DNA of 64,000 nucleotides, from positions 1 to 64,000 of the forward strand of contig JACQON010000021.1 of assembly GCA_016202545.1 (NCBI GenBank). Reading direction: 5' to 3'. Below, one piece after another: positions 1-9,071 of this stretch (position 1 is the stretch's first letter; each line of letters starts with the position of its first letter). Position numbers and translations under genes: made by a program. Source of the stretch: Chloroflexota bacterium. Its GTDB lineage: Bacteria; Chloroflexota; Dehalococcoidia; Dehalococcoidales; JACQON01. The notes beneath the pieces were generated by a model. It was not told the origin of the DNA. It saw only the letters and a program-made list of their open reading frames with translations, and made no database searches.

Positions 1-1
1 C

Positions 2-1939
2 GGCGGCAAGGCCACCGAGTGGGTGCCCATCCTGCCCGGCACCGATGGCATCGTCTGCCTGGCCATGGCCAACGTCCTGGTCAACGAGCTGGGCATATAT
101 GACCGGGAGTACCTCAAGAAGAAGACCAACGCTTCCTACCTGATAAAAGAAGATGGTCGCTATGCCCGGGACGACGGCGGCGAGCCGCTGATGTGGGACG
201 CCGCCGATGGCAGGGCCAAAAACTGGAAGCAGCCGGTCGCCGGCCCTGCCCTGGAAGGGAGCTTCGAGGTAAACGGGGTGAAATGCCGCCCGGTGTTCGC
301 TGCCCTGCGGGAGCACCTCAAGCAATATACGCCGGAGCGGGCTTCAGAGATAAGCACCGTACCGGCGGCCATCATAAGGCGGATAGCCGCCGAGTTCGGC
401 GAGAACGCCAGGATAGGCAGCACCATTGAGATTCAGGGGTTCAAGCTGCCCTACCGACCAGCGGCGGCGGCCACCTATATGGCGGCCACGGCGCATACCA
501 ATGGTTTTCACACCTGGTTTGCCGTCGACCTGCTCAACCAGTTGGTCGGCTCGGCCGGTGCCGTCGGCGGCGCCAGCGGCATGGCGCAGGGGCGGCTTCT
601 GGGCTATCCCGGGACCGGCTTCCCCCGGTACGAACCGGTGGCGGGAAAGGACGGCTTCATCAGCGCCGAGATAGCCCCCGGCATGACGGAATGGCCGCAT
701 GAGAAACCAAAGCTGCCCGGCTCGCTCATTCTGGCGGAGCTTTTCCCCACCAGCCCTCACTTCTCGCCATGGCCTCTGGCTCGAGACTCGGCGGAGCTGT
801 ACCAGAAGCTGGGCATAGACTACCAGGTGGAAGCCATGTTCGGCTTTGGCGGTAACCTGGCTATGAATACCGCCGATATAGAAGACGTAGCGGCCTTCCT
901 CAAGAGCGTCCCCTTCCTGGCCGTCTCCGAAATCTATCACAATGAGACCACCGAAGGATTTGCCGATATAGTCCTGCCTGACTGCCATGCCCTGGAGTCC
1001 ATGTCCATAATGGAGTCAGAATACTGGGCATACGCCTGGCCTCCTCACCTGGAGCCAAACGAATACCGCCTGCGGCAGGCGGTGGTGCCGCCCATGTACG
1101 AGAGAAGGGCCTGCCCCGACGTCATTATCGAGCTGGTGGACAGGCTGGGTATGAGAGAAGAATGGAACAAGACGCTGAACTGGTACTTTTGCCGGTTCGC
1201 CGGCTGTCCCGACCTGTTCCGTCCTGATGACAGGTGTTCCTGGGAGGAGACCGTTGACCGCCTGCTCCAGCAGAAGTTCGGCCCGGAGCACAATATAGAG
1301 TGGTTCAAGGAGCATGGCTTCATCAGCTGGCCCAAGAGGGTGGAGGAGACTTACTGGAGGCAGTTTGCAGATGCCAGGTCGCATATCTATCTGGAATGGC
1401 TGGTTGACCAGGAGGAGGAGACCAGGGCCATCTGCCAGCCCCGGGGCATTGAGCTGGACTGGGCGCAATTCACGCCACTGATAAGCTGGACTCCACCGGT
1501 GCCATTCAAGGAAGGCGACCATTCGTTTGACCTGTACACGGTCACCTTCACCGACCCGCTTCACTGCTCAACCTGGACACACGGCATCCCCTGGATAGCC
1601 GAAGTAAGCGACACCAATCCTTATCTGTATCACATTCTCCTCAACACCATGACCGCCAAAGAGAAAGGGATAAAGGACGGGGACGAGGTGTACGTGGAGA
1701 GTGTCCGCGGCCGCAGGCTGGAGGGGATGGTTCATACCATTGAAGGCATACATCCGCGGTGCGTGGCCATGTCTATAGGGACAGGGAAATGGGCCAGGGG
1801 ACAGCCTCTGGCCAGGGGAAAAGGCCCGTGCATAAACCGCATACAGCCGCTGGACCTGGAGCACGTCTGCCCTATAAGCCTGAACATTGAAAGCACGGTG
1901 AAGGTAAAAGTATCCAAGAAAGGGGAAGGACCGAAATGA
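2..1939 (+). CDS. Molybdopterin oxidoreductase catalytic subunit, 3' part (5' truncated by window edge)
   Basis: This is the C-terminal part of a DMSO-reductase-family (PsrA/PhsA/DmsA-like) molybdopterin enzyme. The reading frame is open from base 2, so the true start and the N-terminal [4Fe-4S] region lie outside the window. The visible start (residues PILPGTDG, then a TNASYL-type segment) matches the middle of the family. The last ~120 residues form the molydopterin-dinucleotide-binding domain (HGIPWIAEVSDTNPY, then KGIKDGDEVYVES and CPISLNIE near the end). It overlaps the iron-sulfur subunit gene by 4 bases (ATGA), and an NrfD-type membrane subunit follows, so this is a three-subunit membrane-bound oxidoreductase. 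The substrate (polysulfide, thiosulfate, arsenate, DMSO or other) cannot be assigned from this fragment. Confidence 0.9.
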   Translation, partial: GGKATEWVPILPGTDGIVCLAMANVLVNELGIYDREYLKKKTNASYLIKEDGRYARDDGGEPLMWDAADGRAKNWKQPVAGPALEGSFEVNGVKCRPVFAALREHLKQYTPERASEISTVPAAIIRRIAAEFGENARIGSTIEIQGFKLPYRPAAAATYMAATAHTNGFHTWFAVDLLNQLVGSAGAVGGASGMAQGRLLGYPGTGFPRYEPVAGKDGFISAEIAPGMTEWPHEKPKLPGSLILAELFPTSPHFSPWPLARDSAELYQKLGIDYQVEAMFGFGGNLAMNTADIEDVAAFLKSVPFLAVSEIYHNETTEGFADIVLPDCHALESMSIMESEYWAYAWPPHLEPNEYRLRQAVVPPMYERRACPDVIIELVDRLGMREEWNKTLNWYFCRFAGCPDLFRPDDRCSWEETVDRLLQQKFGPEHNIEWFKEHGFISWPKRVEETYWRQFADARSHIYLEWLVDQEEETRAICQPRGIELDWAQFTPLISWTPPVPFKEGDHSFDLYTVTFTDPLHCSTWTHGIPWIAEVSDTNPYLYHILLNTMTAKEKGIKDGDEVYVESVRGRRLEGMVHTIEGIHPRCVAMSIGTGKWARGQPLARGKGPCINRIQPLDLEHVCPISLNIESTVKVKVSKKGEGPK

Positions 1940-2592
1940 GATGGGGAATGGTAATCGACCTGACTAAGTGCATCGGCTGCTACGGATGCGTGGTCACCTG
2001 TAAGGCCGAGCACCACCTGCCACCGGGAGTTTTCTGGGGCAGGGGCGTGGCCGGAGAAGTGGGGACATACCCCAACGTAAGAAAGCAGTTCCTGCCGGTG
2101 CTGTGTAATCACTGCCAGGAGGCGGCCTGCGAGAAGGTCTGTCCCTCCGGGGCCACCGAAATCAGGGAAGATGGCATAGTCCGGGTGGATTACGACAAGT
2201 GCATCGGGTGCAGGTACTGCTTGATAGCCTGCCCTTACCAGCGGCGCACCTTCTTGTCCAGGGAAACCATGTCAAAAGGGTACTACGGGAACCAAGAGCC
2301 GACCGAGCTTGAGCGTAAAGGCCGGGAGCTCTATCCCCTCCAGGAGGGCACGGTGGTTAAATGCAACTTCTGCATGGAGAGAATTGACCAGGGCATCGAG
2401 AAGGGGCTAACGCCCGGAGTAGACCGGGAAGCCACCCCGGCCTGCGTCAACGAATGTGTCGCCAGGGCCAGGGTCTTTGGCGACCTGGATGACCCTGAAA
2501 GCGAAATATCCCGGCTGATAAGGGCCAGGAAAGCAAGGCCGCTTCACCCCGAATTCGGCACCGACCCCTCGGTATTCTATATTCAGTACTAG
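1936..2592 (+). CDS. 4Fe-4S ferredoxin-type electron-transfer subunit (PsrB/DmsB/NrfC-like)
   Basis: A 218-residue electron-transfer subunit with four cysteine clusters: CIGCYGCVVTC (residues ~12-22), CNHCQEAACEKVC (~56-68), CIGCRYCLIAC (~88-98), and a split fourth set (CNFC ... CVNEC, ~136-175). This is the standard four-[4Fe-4S] arrangement of DmsB/PsrB proteins, which pass electrons between the molybdopterin subunit and the quinone-reactive membrane subunit. The start codon overlaps the stop of the catalytic gene, indicating translational coupling. No Tat signal is visible, so export would depend on the catalytic subunit, whose N-terminus is not in the window. Confidence 0.92.
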   Translation: MRWGMVIDLTKCIGCYGCVVTCKAEHHLPPGVFWGRGVAGEVGTYPNVRKQFLPVLCNHCQEAACEKVCPSGATEIREDGIVRVDYDKCIGCRYCLIACPYQRRTFLSRETMSKGYYGNQEPTELERKGRELYPLQEGTVVKCNFCMERIDQGIEKGLTPGVDREATPACVNECVARARVFGDLDDPESEISRLIRARKARPLHPEFGTDPSVFYIQY

Positions 2593-2602
2593 GAGGAAGC
2601 AG

Positions 2603-3502
2603 ATGGCAATCGGGACAAAGCCTTATGAATGGATGGTCAAATACACGCCGCAAAAAGAGTGGATAGACAGGCGAGGGCTCATGCTCTGGCTGGCCTTCTT
2701 CTTCCTCGAACTGGGGGCAGGGACATTTATAGTCGCCTCTATTTTCAACAATCTGCTGACAATGTTTATAGGCTGGCTTATCTGCGCCGTGGGCGGCGGC
2801 GGCTTCCACCTCTTCTACCTGGGACGCCCCCTCAGGTTCTGGCGCATCCTGACCTCAGGAAAGTTCAGCAGTTCGTGGATATCCCGCGGGCTGACCTTCG
2901 TGCTGGTCTTCCTGGTGCTGGGAGGAACACATTTGCTTCTGGCCCTGGGCGGAACTTCAACCCTGTGGTTGATGATAGCCGCCGACATATTCGCCCTGTT
3001 CGCAGTAGCCTACGCTGGCTTTGCCCTTAACTTTATTAGCGCTATTCCGCTGTGGAACACTCCCCTGCTGCCCGTCCTGTACACTATACTGGGCTTCTGG
3101 GGAGGGCTGGGGGTTACCCTGCTCACCATGCTGGCCGCCGGAGCTACAGCCGCCATGCCCAACATACAGGTGTGGTCACAGGTCTTCCTGGTAAGCTTTA
3201 TCTTCATCGTTGTCATATACCTCCTGGGGATAAGGTACCAGGCTTCCTTCGGCAAGAACTCGGCGGTGAAGACCTCGGTCAGGGAAATAGTCATCGGAAG
3301 ATGGGCGCCGCTGTTCTGGGTCATGGTGGTGACGTTCGGCATGCTGCTGCCGCTGGCGGTGGCCATCAATGCCTGGACGATTGGCCTGGCGGTGCCGGTG
3401 GTATTCTTATCTGCCGTGATTACTCTGGAGCTGCTGGGCGACCTTGCCTTCCGGTACTGCCTGCTCAAGAACGCTCTATACGCCCCGCTCATCCCGCTAT
3501 AA
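2603..3502 (+). CDS. NrfD/PsrC-family polytopic membrane subunit
   Basis: A 299-residue, strongly hydrophobic protein with roughly eight predicted membrane segments and an early conserved-looking FFLELGAGTF segment, as expected for the NrfD/PsrC membrane anchor that exchanges electrons with the quinone pool. An AGGAGG ribosome-binding site sits just before the ATG, 10 bases after the iron-sulfur gene. It is the last gene of the operon: a terminator hairpin follows within 25 bases. The family assignment rests on hydrophobicity, length and operon position next to a PsrB-like subunit. Confidence 0.85.
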   Translation: MAIGTKPYEWMVKYTPQKEWIDRRGLMLWLAFFFLELGAGTFIVASIFNNLLTMFIGWLICAVGGGGFHLFYLGRPLRFWRILTSGKFSSSWISRGLTFVLVFLVLGGTHLLLALGGTSTLWLMIAADIFALFAVAYAGFALNFISAIPLWNTPLLPVLYTILGFWGGLGVTLLTMLAAGATAAMPNIQVWSQVFLVSFIFIVVIYLLGIRYQASFGKNSAVKTSVREIVIGRWAPLFWVMVVTFGMLLPLAVAINAWTIGLAVPVVFLSAVITLELLGDLAFRYCLLKNALYAPLIPL

Positions 3503-3525
3503 GGAGCTTCGCCCGCCTGAAAAGC

Positions 3526-3564
3526 AATGAGAGATGCCATCCAGCGGACGGTATCTCTCATTTT
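3526..3564 (+). terminator. Hairpin terminator after the molybdopterin oxidoreductase operon
   Basis: Ten-base stem AATGAGAGAT / ATCTCTCATT with a ~17-base loop, followed by TTTTAT (the first Ts also close the stem). It lies between the convergent NrfD-like and AOR genes and could serve both strands. Confidence 0.65.
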
Positions 3565-3584
3565 ATCAGCGGTGGGATGACAGG

Positions 3585-5450
3585 TCAGTCAGACGGCCAC
3601 AGGGCCGCAGCGACGTCATCCAGGCCGAGCGACAGCAGCTTGTTCCGGCTCGGCTTTCCGGCCGGGTCCCAGTCGGCCGCCTTCAGGAAGTCCCGCACCA
3701 TCAGCTCGGTATCCAGGGTCCTGCCGGCGGTGGGGCCGGTTTTGAGCGGAGGCCTGCCGATAACCCTGTCCGGCATGTGAAAGTCGGCCACGGTCAGCCC
3801 CTCACGCGCGGTGAAGGCCTGGCGGATATTGGCAATCCGCTCGCCGCAGGCCAGCAGCTCGTCGGTATCCTTGATGCCCCACCCGGTAACTGCATTTACG
3901 TTGTCCAGCACATCCTTCAGGGTAAACCAGGTGGTGAAATAGAGCAGGCAGATGCCGGTGGCGTTAAGCACGTGGACAAAGTTGCGGCCGAGGCTGTGCG
4001 CCTCTCCCCGCCCGGCGTAGGAGGCGGCGTCAAACTTTCCATTGAAGCGTCCGGTGGCTGCGGCGTATGTCTCGCTGCCGCCGCAGTGCAGACCGGGGGC
4101 GGCATCCGCCGTATAGAGGGCGGTATATGCCGGCTCACCCTTGGGGTCATGGGCAGGCATCTCCTGCCCGCCGGCGTGAACGGCATACCGTTCAGAGCCC
4201 CGGCCTATCCTTTCCGCAGCCCGCCGGGTGCCATCAGCCAGGACAGCGCCGAAGCCCTCCCTCCTGACCAGCTTTTCCAGCATGGCGACCATCGCCCGGT
4301 GGTTGCCCCAGGTCAACTCAATGCCCTCGGTGTCTTCTTTGGTGATAAGGCCGTTCTGGTAGCACTCCATGGCAAACGCCAGGGCGCCTCCGGCGGAAAT
4401 GGTATCTATGCCGTAGCGGTTGCATATGTCGTTGGCTTTAGCCACGGACTCCGCGTTATCATTGAGGCACAGGGTGCCGAACTGGATTAGCGTCTCGTAC
4501 TCGGCCCGGCGTGAGCCGGCTTCCCATTTATATTCGCCAGCGCCCGCTTTGAGTCGCGCCCCGCAGCCTACCGGACAGCGGTAGCAGCTATAGTTCTTCT
4601 CATTGAACTGCGCCGTGCCCTCGCCATAGAAAGGCGAAACGTCAGCCATGTCCTTCGGCCAGGCGCCGGCCCAGTTCTTGAACTCCACCTCGCCGTTCTC
4701 CAGGTAAAACTGCGTGTACCCGGTGGTGCCGTAGTTCCTGAAGTCCTTGGTCATGGGGCTTTCCATCACCGCAGCCAGGTGCTTCTTCCTCAGACGGGCA
4801 ACCTCCTCGGCGTCCGCCAGCGGCAGACTGTCTTTTCCCCTGGCCACTATAGCCTTGAGTTTCTTGGCGCCCATGACCGCACCCATGCCGCACCTGGCAG
4901 CAGCCCGGCCATCGCTGGAAATGACGCTGGCCAGCAGGGAGACCTTTTCGCCCGACGGCCCTATCATGGCCATGCGGACGTTCCGTCCCAGCTCACCGGT
5001 GATGAGGCCCTCGGTTTCCCTGGTGTCCTTGCCCCACAGCGCGCTGGCATCCCTTAGCTCAGCCTTGCCGTTATCTATGAACAGGTACACCGGCTTATCC
5101 GAGATGCCTGAGACGAACACGGCGTCATAGCCGCTGAATTTCAAATAAGAGCCGAAGAACCCTCCGCTATGCGCATTCCCCCAGGCGGAGGTGAGCGGCG
5201 ATTTCCCTACTACGCAAAAGCGAGTCCCGAACAGGGCCGGAGTGCCAGCAAGCAGGCCGGTGGTAAAGCCCAGGATGTTCTCCGGGCCGAGAGGGTCAAC
5301 TCCGGCTCTCTGACGGCTGAACAACACTCTGGCGCCCAGCCCGTATCCGCCGAGGAAACCACGGTATATCTTTTCATCCAGGGCCTCCGGTTGTACCCTG
5401 CGGTTGGAAAGGTCAACGTTCAGGACTTTCCCCGTATAGCCACCGGCCAT
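3585..5450 (-). CDS. Aldehyde:ferredoxin oxidoreductase (tungsten-containing AOR family)
   Basis: A 621-residue, full-length member of the AOR family, which oxidises aldehydes (or in reverse reduces carboxylic acids) with ferredoxin, using a tungsten bis-pterin and one [4Fe-4S] cluster. The N-terminus GGYTGKVLNVDLS is typical. The CYRCPVGC motif (near residue 290) supplies three cluster cysteines in the C-x2-C-x3-C pattern, and a later cysteine (ATGIC, near residue 500) is a candidate fourth ligand. A GGAGGAAGAGAA ribosome-binding region precedes the ATG, and a TTGACA-type promoter lies about 70 bases upstream, so the gene is probably monocistronic. It is convergent with the molybdopterin operon. 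In acetogen-like metabolism AOR links acids, aldehydes and reduced ferredoxin; the actual substrate is not evident. Confidence 0.93.
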   Translation of the reverse strand: MAGGYTGKVLNVDLSNRRVQPEALDEKIYRGFLGGYGLGARVLFSRQRAGVDPLGPENILGFTTGLLAGTPALFGTRFCVVGKSPLTSAWGNAHSGGFFGSYLKFSGYDAVFVSGISDKPVYLFIDNGKAELRDASALWGKDTRETEGLITGELGRNVRMAMIGPSGEKVSLLASVISSDGRAAARCGMGAVMGAKKLKAIVARGKDSLPLADAEEVARLRKKHLAAVMESPMTKDFRNYGTTGYTQFYLENGEVEFKNWAGAWPKDMADVSPFYGEGTAQFNEKNYSCYRCPVGCGARLKAGAGEYKWEAGSRRAEYETLIQFGTLCLNDNAESVAKANDICNRYGIDTISAGGALAFAMECYQNGLITKEDTEGIELTWGNHRAMVAMLEKLVRREGFGAVLADGTRRAAERIGRGSERYAVHAGGQEMPAHDPKGEPAYTALYTADAAPGLHCGGSETYAAATGRFNGKFDAASYAGRGEAHSLGRNFVHVLNATGICLLYFTTWFTLKDVLDNVNAVTGWGIKDTDELLACGERIANIRQAFTAREGLTVADFHMPDRVIGRPPLKTGPTAGRTLDTELMVRDFLKAADWDPAGKPSRNKLLSLGLDDVAAALWPSD

Positions 5451-5517
5451 TTCTCTTCCTCCTTAATGCTCCTTAAATGCCTCTCCATGCCAGGACAGCG
5501 AAATAGTCAGACATCTT

Positions 5518-5547
5518 ATACTATCCAAACCACGGCGGCTTTGTCAA
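5518..5547 (-). promoter_or_regulatory. Putative sigma-70 promoter of the AOR gene
   Basis: Reading on the minus strand, a perfect -35 TTGACA (5542-5547) is followed after 18 bases by TAGTAT (5518-5523). It lies ~70 bases upstream of the AOR start. Confidence 0.55.
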
Positions 5548-5612
5548 CGAAAGGAATCATCGCCGAAAGTAAGCCTGCGTTGTGCCTTGAATGAGGCCGG
5601 GCAAGACAGTGT

Positions 5613-6809
5613 TCAGCCAGAGGGCTGGCCTCTCCGATAGAGGAAGGAGACCGCCAGCAATACCACCCCGATAGCGGCCAGGGCAATGTTGAAAGTCTGC
5701 AGGGGAGCCAGGGAGTCCTTGATTAGCTGCTCAAGCCATGCCTGAAGCTGAACGGGAAGGAGAATGCCGAACTGCGTCAGCCCCGAGGCGGCAAAACGGT
5801 CGGCAAGGAAAACCTCGGCCAGGCCGGAAGCACCGATAATCAGGGAGGTTGTGCCCAGGCTCCGGGTGCTGCCACGCACATTACGGTGAAGAAAGATGAT
5901 ACCCAGGACCAGCAGCAGGATAAAGCCGATGAAAAGCTTGTAGCCAGTCTGGAAATAGCCGACATACAGCCTCGCCTGGGCGAGCCCATCCTCAGCCTGC
6001 GCCAGCCCCTGCATTATCTGCGCCCGCGTCTCCGTGCCGAGCGCGCGCTCATTGATTTCCAGGGTTGCCGGTATCACTCCGGCTAAAATCCGGTCAATAT
6101 ACTCATCCAGGTATTGCTCAATTATTGCCGGGGGCACCTGGGCAAGCTCGGGGGGCGGTGATTCCAGAAGGGCCTGCCTGATGGTGTCCTTCACTACTTC
6201 CATCACCGGCCCCAGGGAGATGGTCACCGTGAAGCCCTTGCTCTTCCCCAGCAGGTAGTCGAGCATGGGCTTGGCGACAATGCCAGCTTGCTCTTTCAGC
6301 CACGGTTCAAGCTGGTCAATGGCAGCCTCTACGCGCTCAGCCAGTCCCTTCACCTCCACCCCTGGAGGGAGCTTGCTGCTGAGCTGCCCGGCGATAAGTT
6401 CCCGCGCTACGGAGGAGATGTCAAGCCTGGACACCAGCGTCGTGATGAAGTCCGCGCTCAAAACGGTATCACCGAGCACGGCAGCTAGGTCAGGGTCGCT
6501 GGTCTTCCCTAGCAGGTAATCATAGATGCGGTAAATGGCGGCGCCCACCCGCTCCTTCGCAACAGGCTCAAGCTCGGTGATGGCGCTGACCAGGGAATCG
6601 CTGAACTCTGGCGGCCATCCGGCCTGGGCAGCCTGCTGGGTCAGGGGCTGCTCTATCAGCGGGGCTACGTCCAGCCTGTTCAGCCCCGAGACGATGAAGT
6701 CCGGATTGAGGACGGTCCTGTTCAGGGTAAACGCCAGGCCGAAAGTGGATAAGGACAGGAAAAGAAGCAGTCCCAGCAGGCTCAGGGCCAGGCCTTTGAG
6801 GAGTTTCAT
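5613..6809 (-). CDS. Conserved-looking membrane protein of unknown function
   Basis: A 398-residue protein I do not recognise. It has one N-terminal membrane segment (residues ~7-29), a long extracytoplasmic-looking middle of ~250 residues rich in amphipathic helices, and about three membrane segments in the last 120 residues (near 287-307, 325-345 and 370-392), ending in a short basic tail. The layout resembles large surface-exposed membrane proteins rather than a transporter. Its ATG overlaps the stop of acpS by 4 bases, so it is translationally coupled to the acpS/hymB/hymA group. No catalytic motif is visible. Confidence 0.7.
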   Translation of the reverse strand: MKLLKGLALSLLGLLLFLSLSTFGLAFTLNRTVLNPDFIVSGLNRLDVAPLIEQPLTQQAAQAGWPPEFSDSLVSAITELEPVAKERVGAAIYRIYDYLLGKTSDPDLAAVLGDTVLSADFITTLVSRLDISSVARELIAGQLSSKLPPGVEVKGLAERVEAAIDQLEPWLKEQAGIVAKPMLDYLLGKSKGFTVTISLGPVMEVVKDTIRQALLESPPPELAQVPPAIIEQYLDEYIDRILAGVIPATLEINERALGTETRAQIMQGLAQAEDGLAQARLYVGYFQTGYKLFIGFILLLVLGIIFLHRNVRGSTRSLGTTSLIIGASGLAEVFLADRFAASGLTQFGILLPVQLQAWLEQLIKDSLAPLQTFNIALAAIGVVLLAVSFLYRRGQPSG

Positions 6810-7171
6810 TTCCTGTCACCGGCTACCAGGGCGATAGCGTAGTCTCTGGAATGTGACAGGCTGACGGCAAGGTCAGCCAGCCCCAGACAAACGGCCTGGT
6901 TCTGCGCTTTATCGTGGAGATAGACGACGGGCTTGCCGGACGAGTCAGACAGTATCTCTATCTCCTTCCAGGCGATGCCGCCATTGCGCACCCCCAGCGC
7001 CTTTATCACCGCTTCCTTGCCGGCGAAGCGGGCGGCCAGCGAAGAGGGCCGGCTGCGGCACAGCCTGAGCTCCGAATCAGTATACACGCGGAGGAGGAAG
7101 ACCTCCCCCCAGCGGGCTATCGCCTTCCTGATGCGGGCTATCTCCACAATGTCTATGCCAACGGTCTGCAT
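6806..7171 (-). CDS. acpS: Holo-[acyl-carrier-protein] synthase
   Basis: AcpS transfers 4'-phosphopantetheine from CoA to the acyl carrier protein. With the ATG at 7171 the protein is 121 residues and begins MQTVGIDIVEIARI, which is where the family starts; the aspartate of GIDIVEI binds magnesium. The second signature, RFAGKEAVIKALG, follows at about residues 45-57 (FAGKEA). A longer reading to 7231 would overlap the end of hymB and add 20 residues not expected in this family, so I prefer the shorter start although its ribosome-binding site is weak. It is followed with a 4-base overlap by the unknown membrane-protein gene. Confidence 0.92.
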   Translation of the reverse strand: MQTVGIDIVEIARIRKAIARWGEVFLLRVYTDSELRLCRSRPSSLAARFAGKEAVIKALGVRNGGIAWKEIEILSDSSGKPVVYLHDKAQNQAVCLGLADLAVSLSHSRDYAIALVAGDRK

Positions 7172-7202
7172 CCGTTTTATTCCAGCGCAGCTAGTTTCGC
7201 TT

Positions 7203-9071
7203 TTATTTCGAAGCCACCGGGACCGGCTCACCGGGCACGGTTACCTTTTCTCCGGAAGTCTTACGGATAGCGCTGAACCGGGCAGGGCAAACATCAAAGC
7301 AGGCGCCGCACTTGATGCACTTGTCCTGGTCAATAACGTGCACCAGCCTCTTGCCGCCGGCTATAGCTTCAGTGGGGCATGCTCTGAGGCATATCGTACA
7401 GCCCTGGCACTTATCGGGCAGTATATAATAAGAGAGCAGCTCTTTGCAAGCCAGCGCCGGGCACCGCTTCTCATATATATGGGCTTCATACTCGTCGCGG
7501 AAGTAGCGCAGGGTGGTGAGGACGGGGTTGGGCGCTGTCTGCCCCAGGCCGCACAGCGACCCAGCCTTGACCATCGGGCTGAGGTCGGCCAGCAGGTCAA
7601 GGTCCTCCGGCCTGCCTTTGCCGTTACAGATGTTCTCCAGTATGTCCAGCATATGCTTGGTGCCCAGACGGCACATGACGCATTTGCCGCATGATTCGGC
7701 CTGGGTGAAGGACAGGAAGTAGCGGGCGATGTCAACCATGCAGGTGTCTTCGTCCATTACCACCATGCCGCCGGAGCCCATGATGGAGCCGGCTTCAGCC
7801 AGCGACTCGTAGTCAACGGGCAGGTCTAGGTGGCTGGCTGGCAGGCAGCCACCGGAGGGGCCGCCGGTCTGGACGGCCTTAAATTTCTTGCCGCCGGGTA
7901 TGCCGCCGCCAATGCCATAGATGATTTCCCGGAGTGAGATGCCCATGGGCACTTCTATCAGGCCGCTGTTGGCAATCTTGCCGGTCAGGGCGAAGACGGC
8001 GGTGCCCTTGCTCTTCTCGGTGCCGATGCTGGCAAACCAGTCGGCGCCCCGGGCGATGATGTTGGTCACGGAGGCAAAGCTCTTCACGTTGTTGATGTTA
8101 GTCGGCTTGCCCCACAGCCCTGATTGGGCCGGGAAGGGAGGCCGCGAGCGGGGCATGCCCCGCCGCCCTTCGATAGAGGCCATGAGCGCCGTCTCCTCGC
8201 CGCAGACGAAGGCGCCAGCCCCCTCTTTGACATGCACCATGAGGCTGAAATCAGAGCCGAGTATCCTGTCGCCCAGGAATCCCTTCTCCTCAGCCTGCTT
8301 GATGGCGATGCGAAGTCGCTTTACCGCCAGCGGATATTCAGCCCTGATGTAGATATACCCCTCGGAGGCACCTATGGCGTAGGCGGCGATGGCCATTCCT
8401 TCGAGGACGATGTGGGGGTCAGCCTCCATGATGCTGCGGTCCATGAATGCGCCCGGGTCGCCTTCATCGGCGTTACAGACCACGTATTTCTGGTCTCCCG
8501 GAGAGTTGCGGCAGAACTCCCACTTCAGCCCGGTGGGGAAACCGGCCCCGCCACGGCCTCTCAGCCCTGAGCGTTGTACCTCTTTGATGACGCGCTCCGG
8601 CGTCATCTCAAACAGAGCCTTCTTCAGCGATTGGTAGCCGTCCCGCGCCACATAGTCCTCAATCCTCTCCGGATTGATATGGCCGCAGTTCCGCAGGACA
8701 ACCCGCAGTTGCTGGCGGTAAAAGTTTATGTCGCGGTGATGGGGTACTGCCTGGCCAGTGGCCGGGTCTTGATAAAACAGGCGCGCCACCGGCTTGCCGT
8801 CTCTCAGGTGGGACTGCGCAATTTCAGGGGCATCCTTGACGCTGACGTAGGTGTAGAAGATGCCTTCAGGCTCGACAACAACCAGAGGGCCCTGCTCGCA
8901 GAAACCGTGGCAGCCGGTAAAATCCACCTTGACATCGGTCAGCCCGAGCTCAGCCGCCGCTTTCTCCAGGGCGTTTTTGACCTCGATTGACTTGCCGGAC
9001 ACGCAGCCCGTGCCCTGGCAGACAAAGACGGTTCGGCCCTCAGCCTCACTATGCGGCTCTGGTCTTATCAC
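7203..9071 (-). CDS. hymB: NADH:acceptor oxidoreductase flavoprotein subunit (HymB/HndC/NuoF-like)
   Basis: A 622-residue diaphorase subunit. Domains in order: an N-terminal thioredoxin-like [2Fe-2S] domain (C18, C23 and a GCHGFC pair), the NuoF-type FMN/NADH domain (RGRGGAGFPTGLKW; CNADEGDPGAF), an SLBB segment, the NuoF [4Fe-4S] motif (ESCGKCVMCRLG), and a C-terminal two-[4Fe-4S] ferredoxin (CQGCTICLRACP; CIKCGACFDVCP). This architecture belongs to bifurcating or NAD(P)-linked hydrogenases, formate dehydrogenases and related complexes. The GTG start is preceded by GAGGAGAT and overlaps the end of hymA by 23 bases. No catalytic (hydrogenase or NuoG-like) subunit is adjacent; acpS follows instead, so the partner must be encoded elsewhere. 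Confidence 0.92.
   Translation of the reverse strand: MIRPEPHSEAEGRTVFVCQGTGCVSGKSIEVKNALEKAAAELGLTDVKVDFTGCHGFCEQGPLVVVEPEGIFYTYVSVKDAPEIAQSHLRDGKPVARLFYQDPATGQAVPHHRDINFYRQQLRVVLRNCGHINPERIEDYVARDGYQSLKKALFEMTPERVIKEVQRSGLRGRGGAGFPTGLKWEFCRNSPGDQKYVVCNADEGDPGAFMDRSIMEADPHIVLEGMAIAAYAIGASEGYIYIRAEYPLAVKRLRIAIKQAEEKGFLGDRILGSDFSLMVHVKEGAGAFVCGEETALMASIEGRRGMPRSRPPFPAQSGLWGKPTNINNVKSFASVTNIIARGADWFASIGTEKSKGTAVFALTGKIANSGLIEVPMGISLREIIYGIGGGIPGGKKFKAVQTGGPSGGCLPASHLDLPVDYESLAEAGSIMGSGGMVVMDEDTCMVDIARYFLSFTQAESCGKCVMCRLGTKHMLDILENICNGKGRPEDLDLLADLSPMVKAGSLCGLGQTAPNPVLTTLRYFRDEYEAHIYEKRCPALACKELLSYYILPDKCQGCTICLRACPTEAIAGGKRLVHVIDQDKCIKCGACFDVCPARFSAIRKTSGEKVTVPGEPVPVASK

Noticed and set aside
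344..988. Long antisense frame inside the molybdopterin gene
   Set aside because: It lies opposite a gene with clear family motifs; long shadow frames are common in GC-rich DNA and it has no ribosome-binding site or recognisable motifs.
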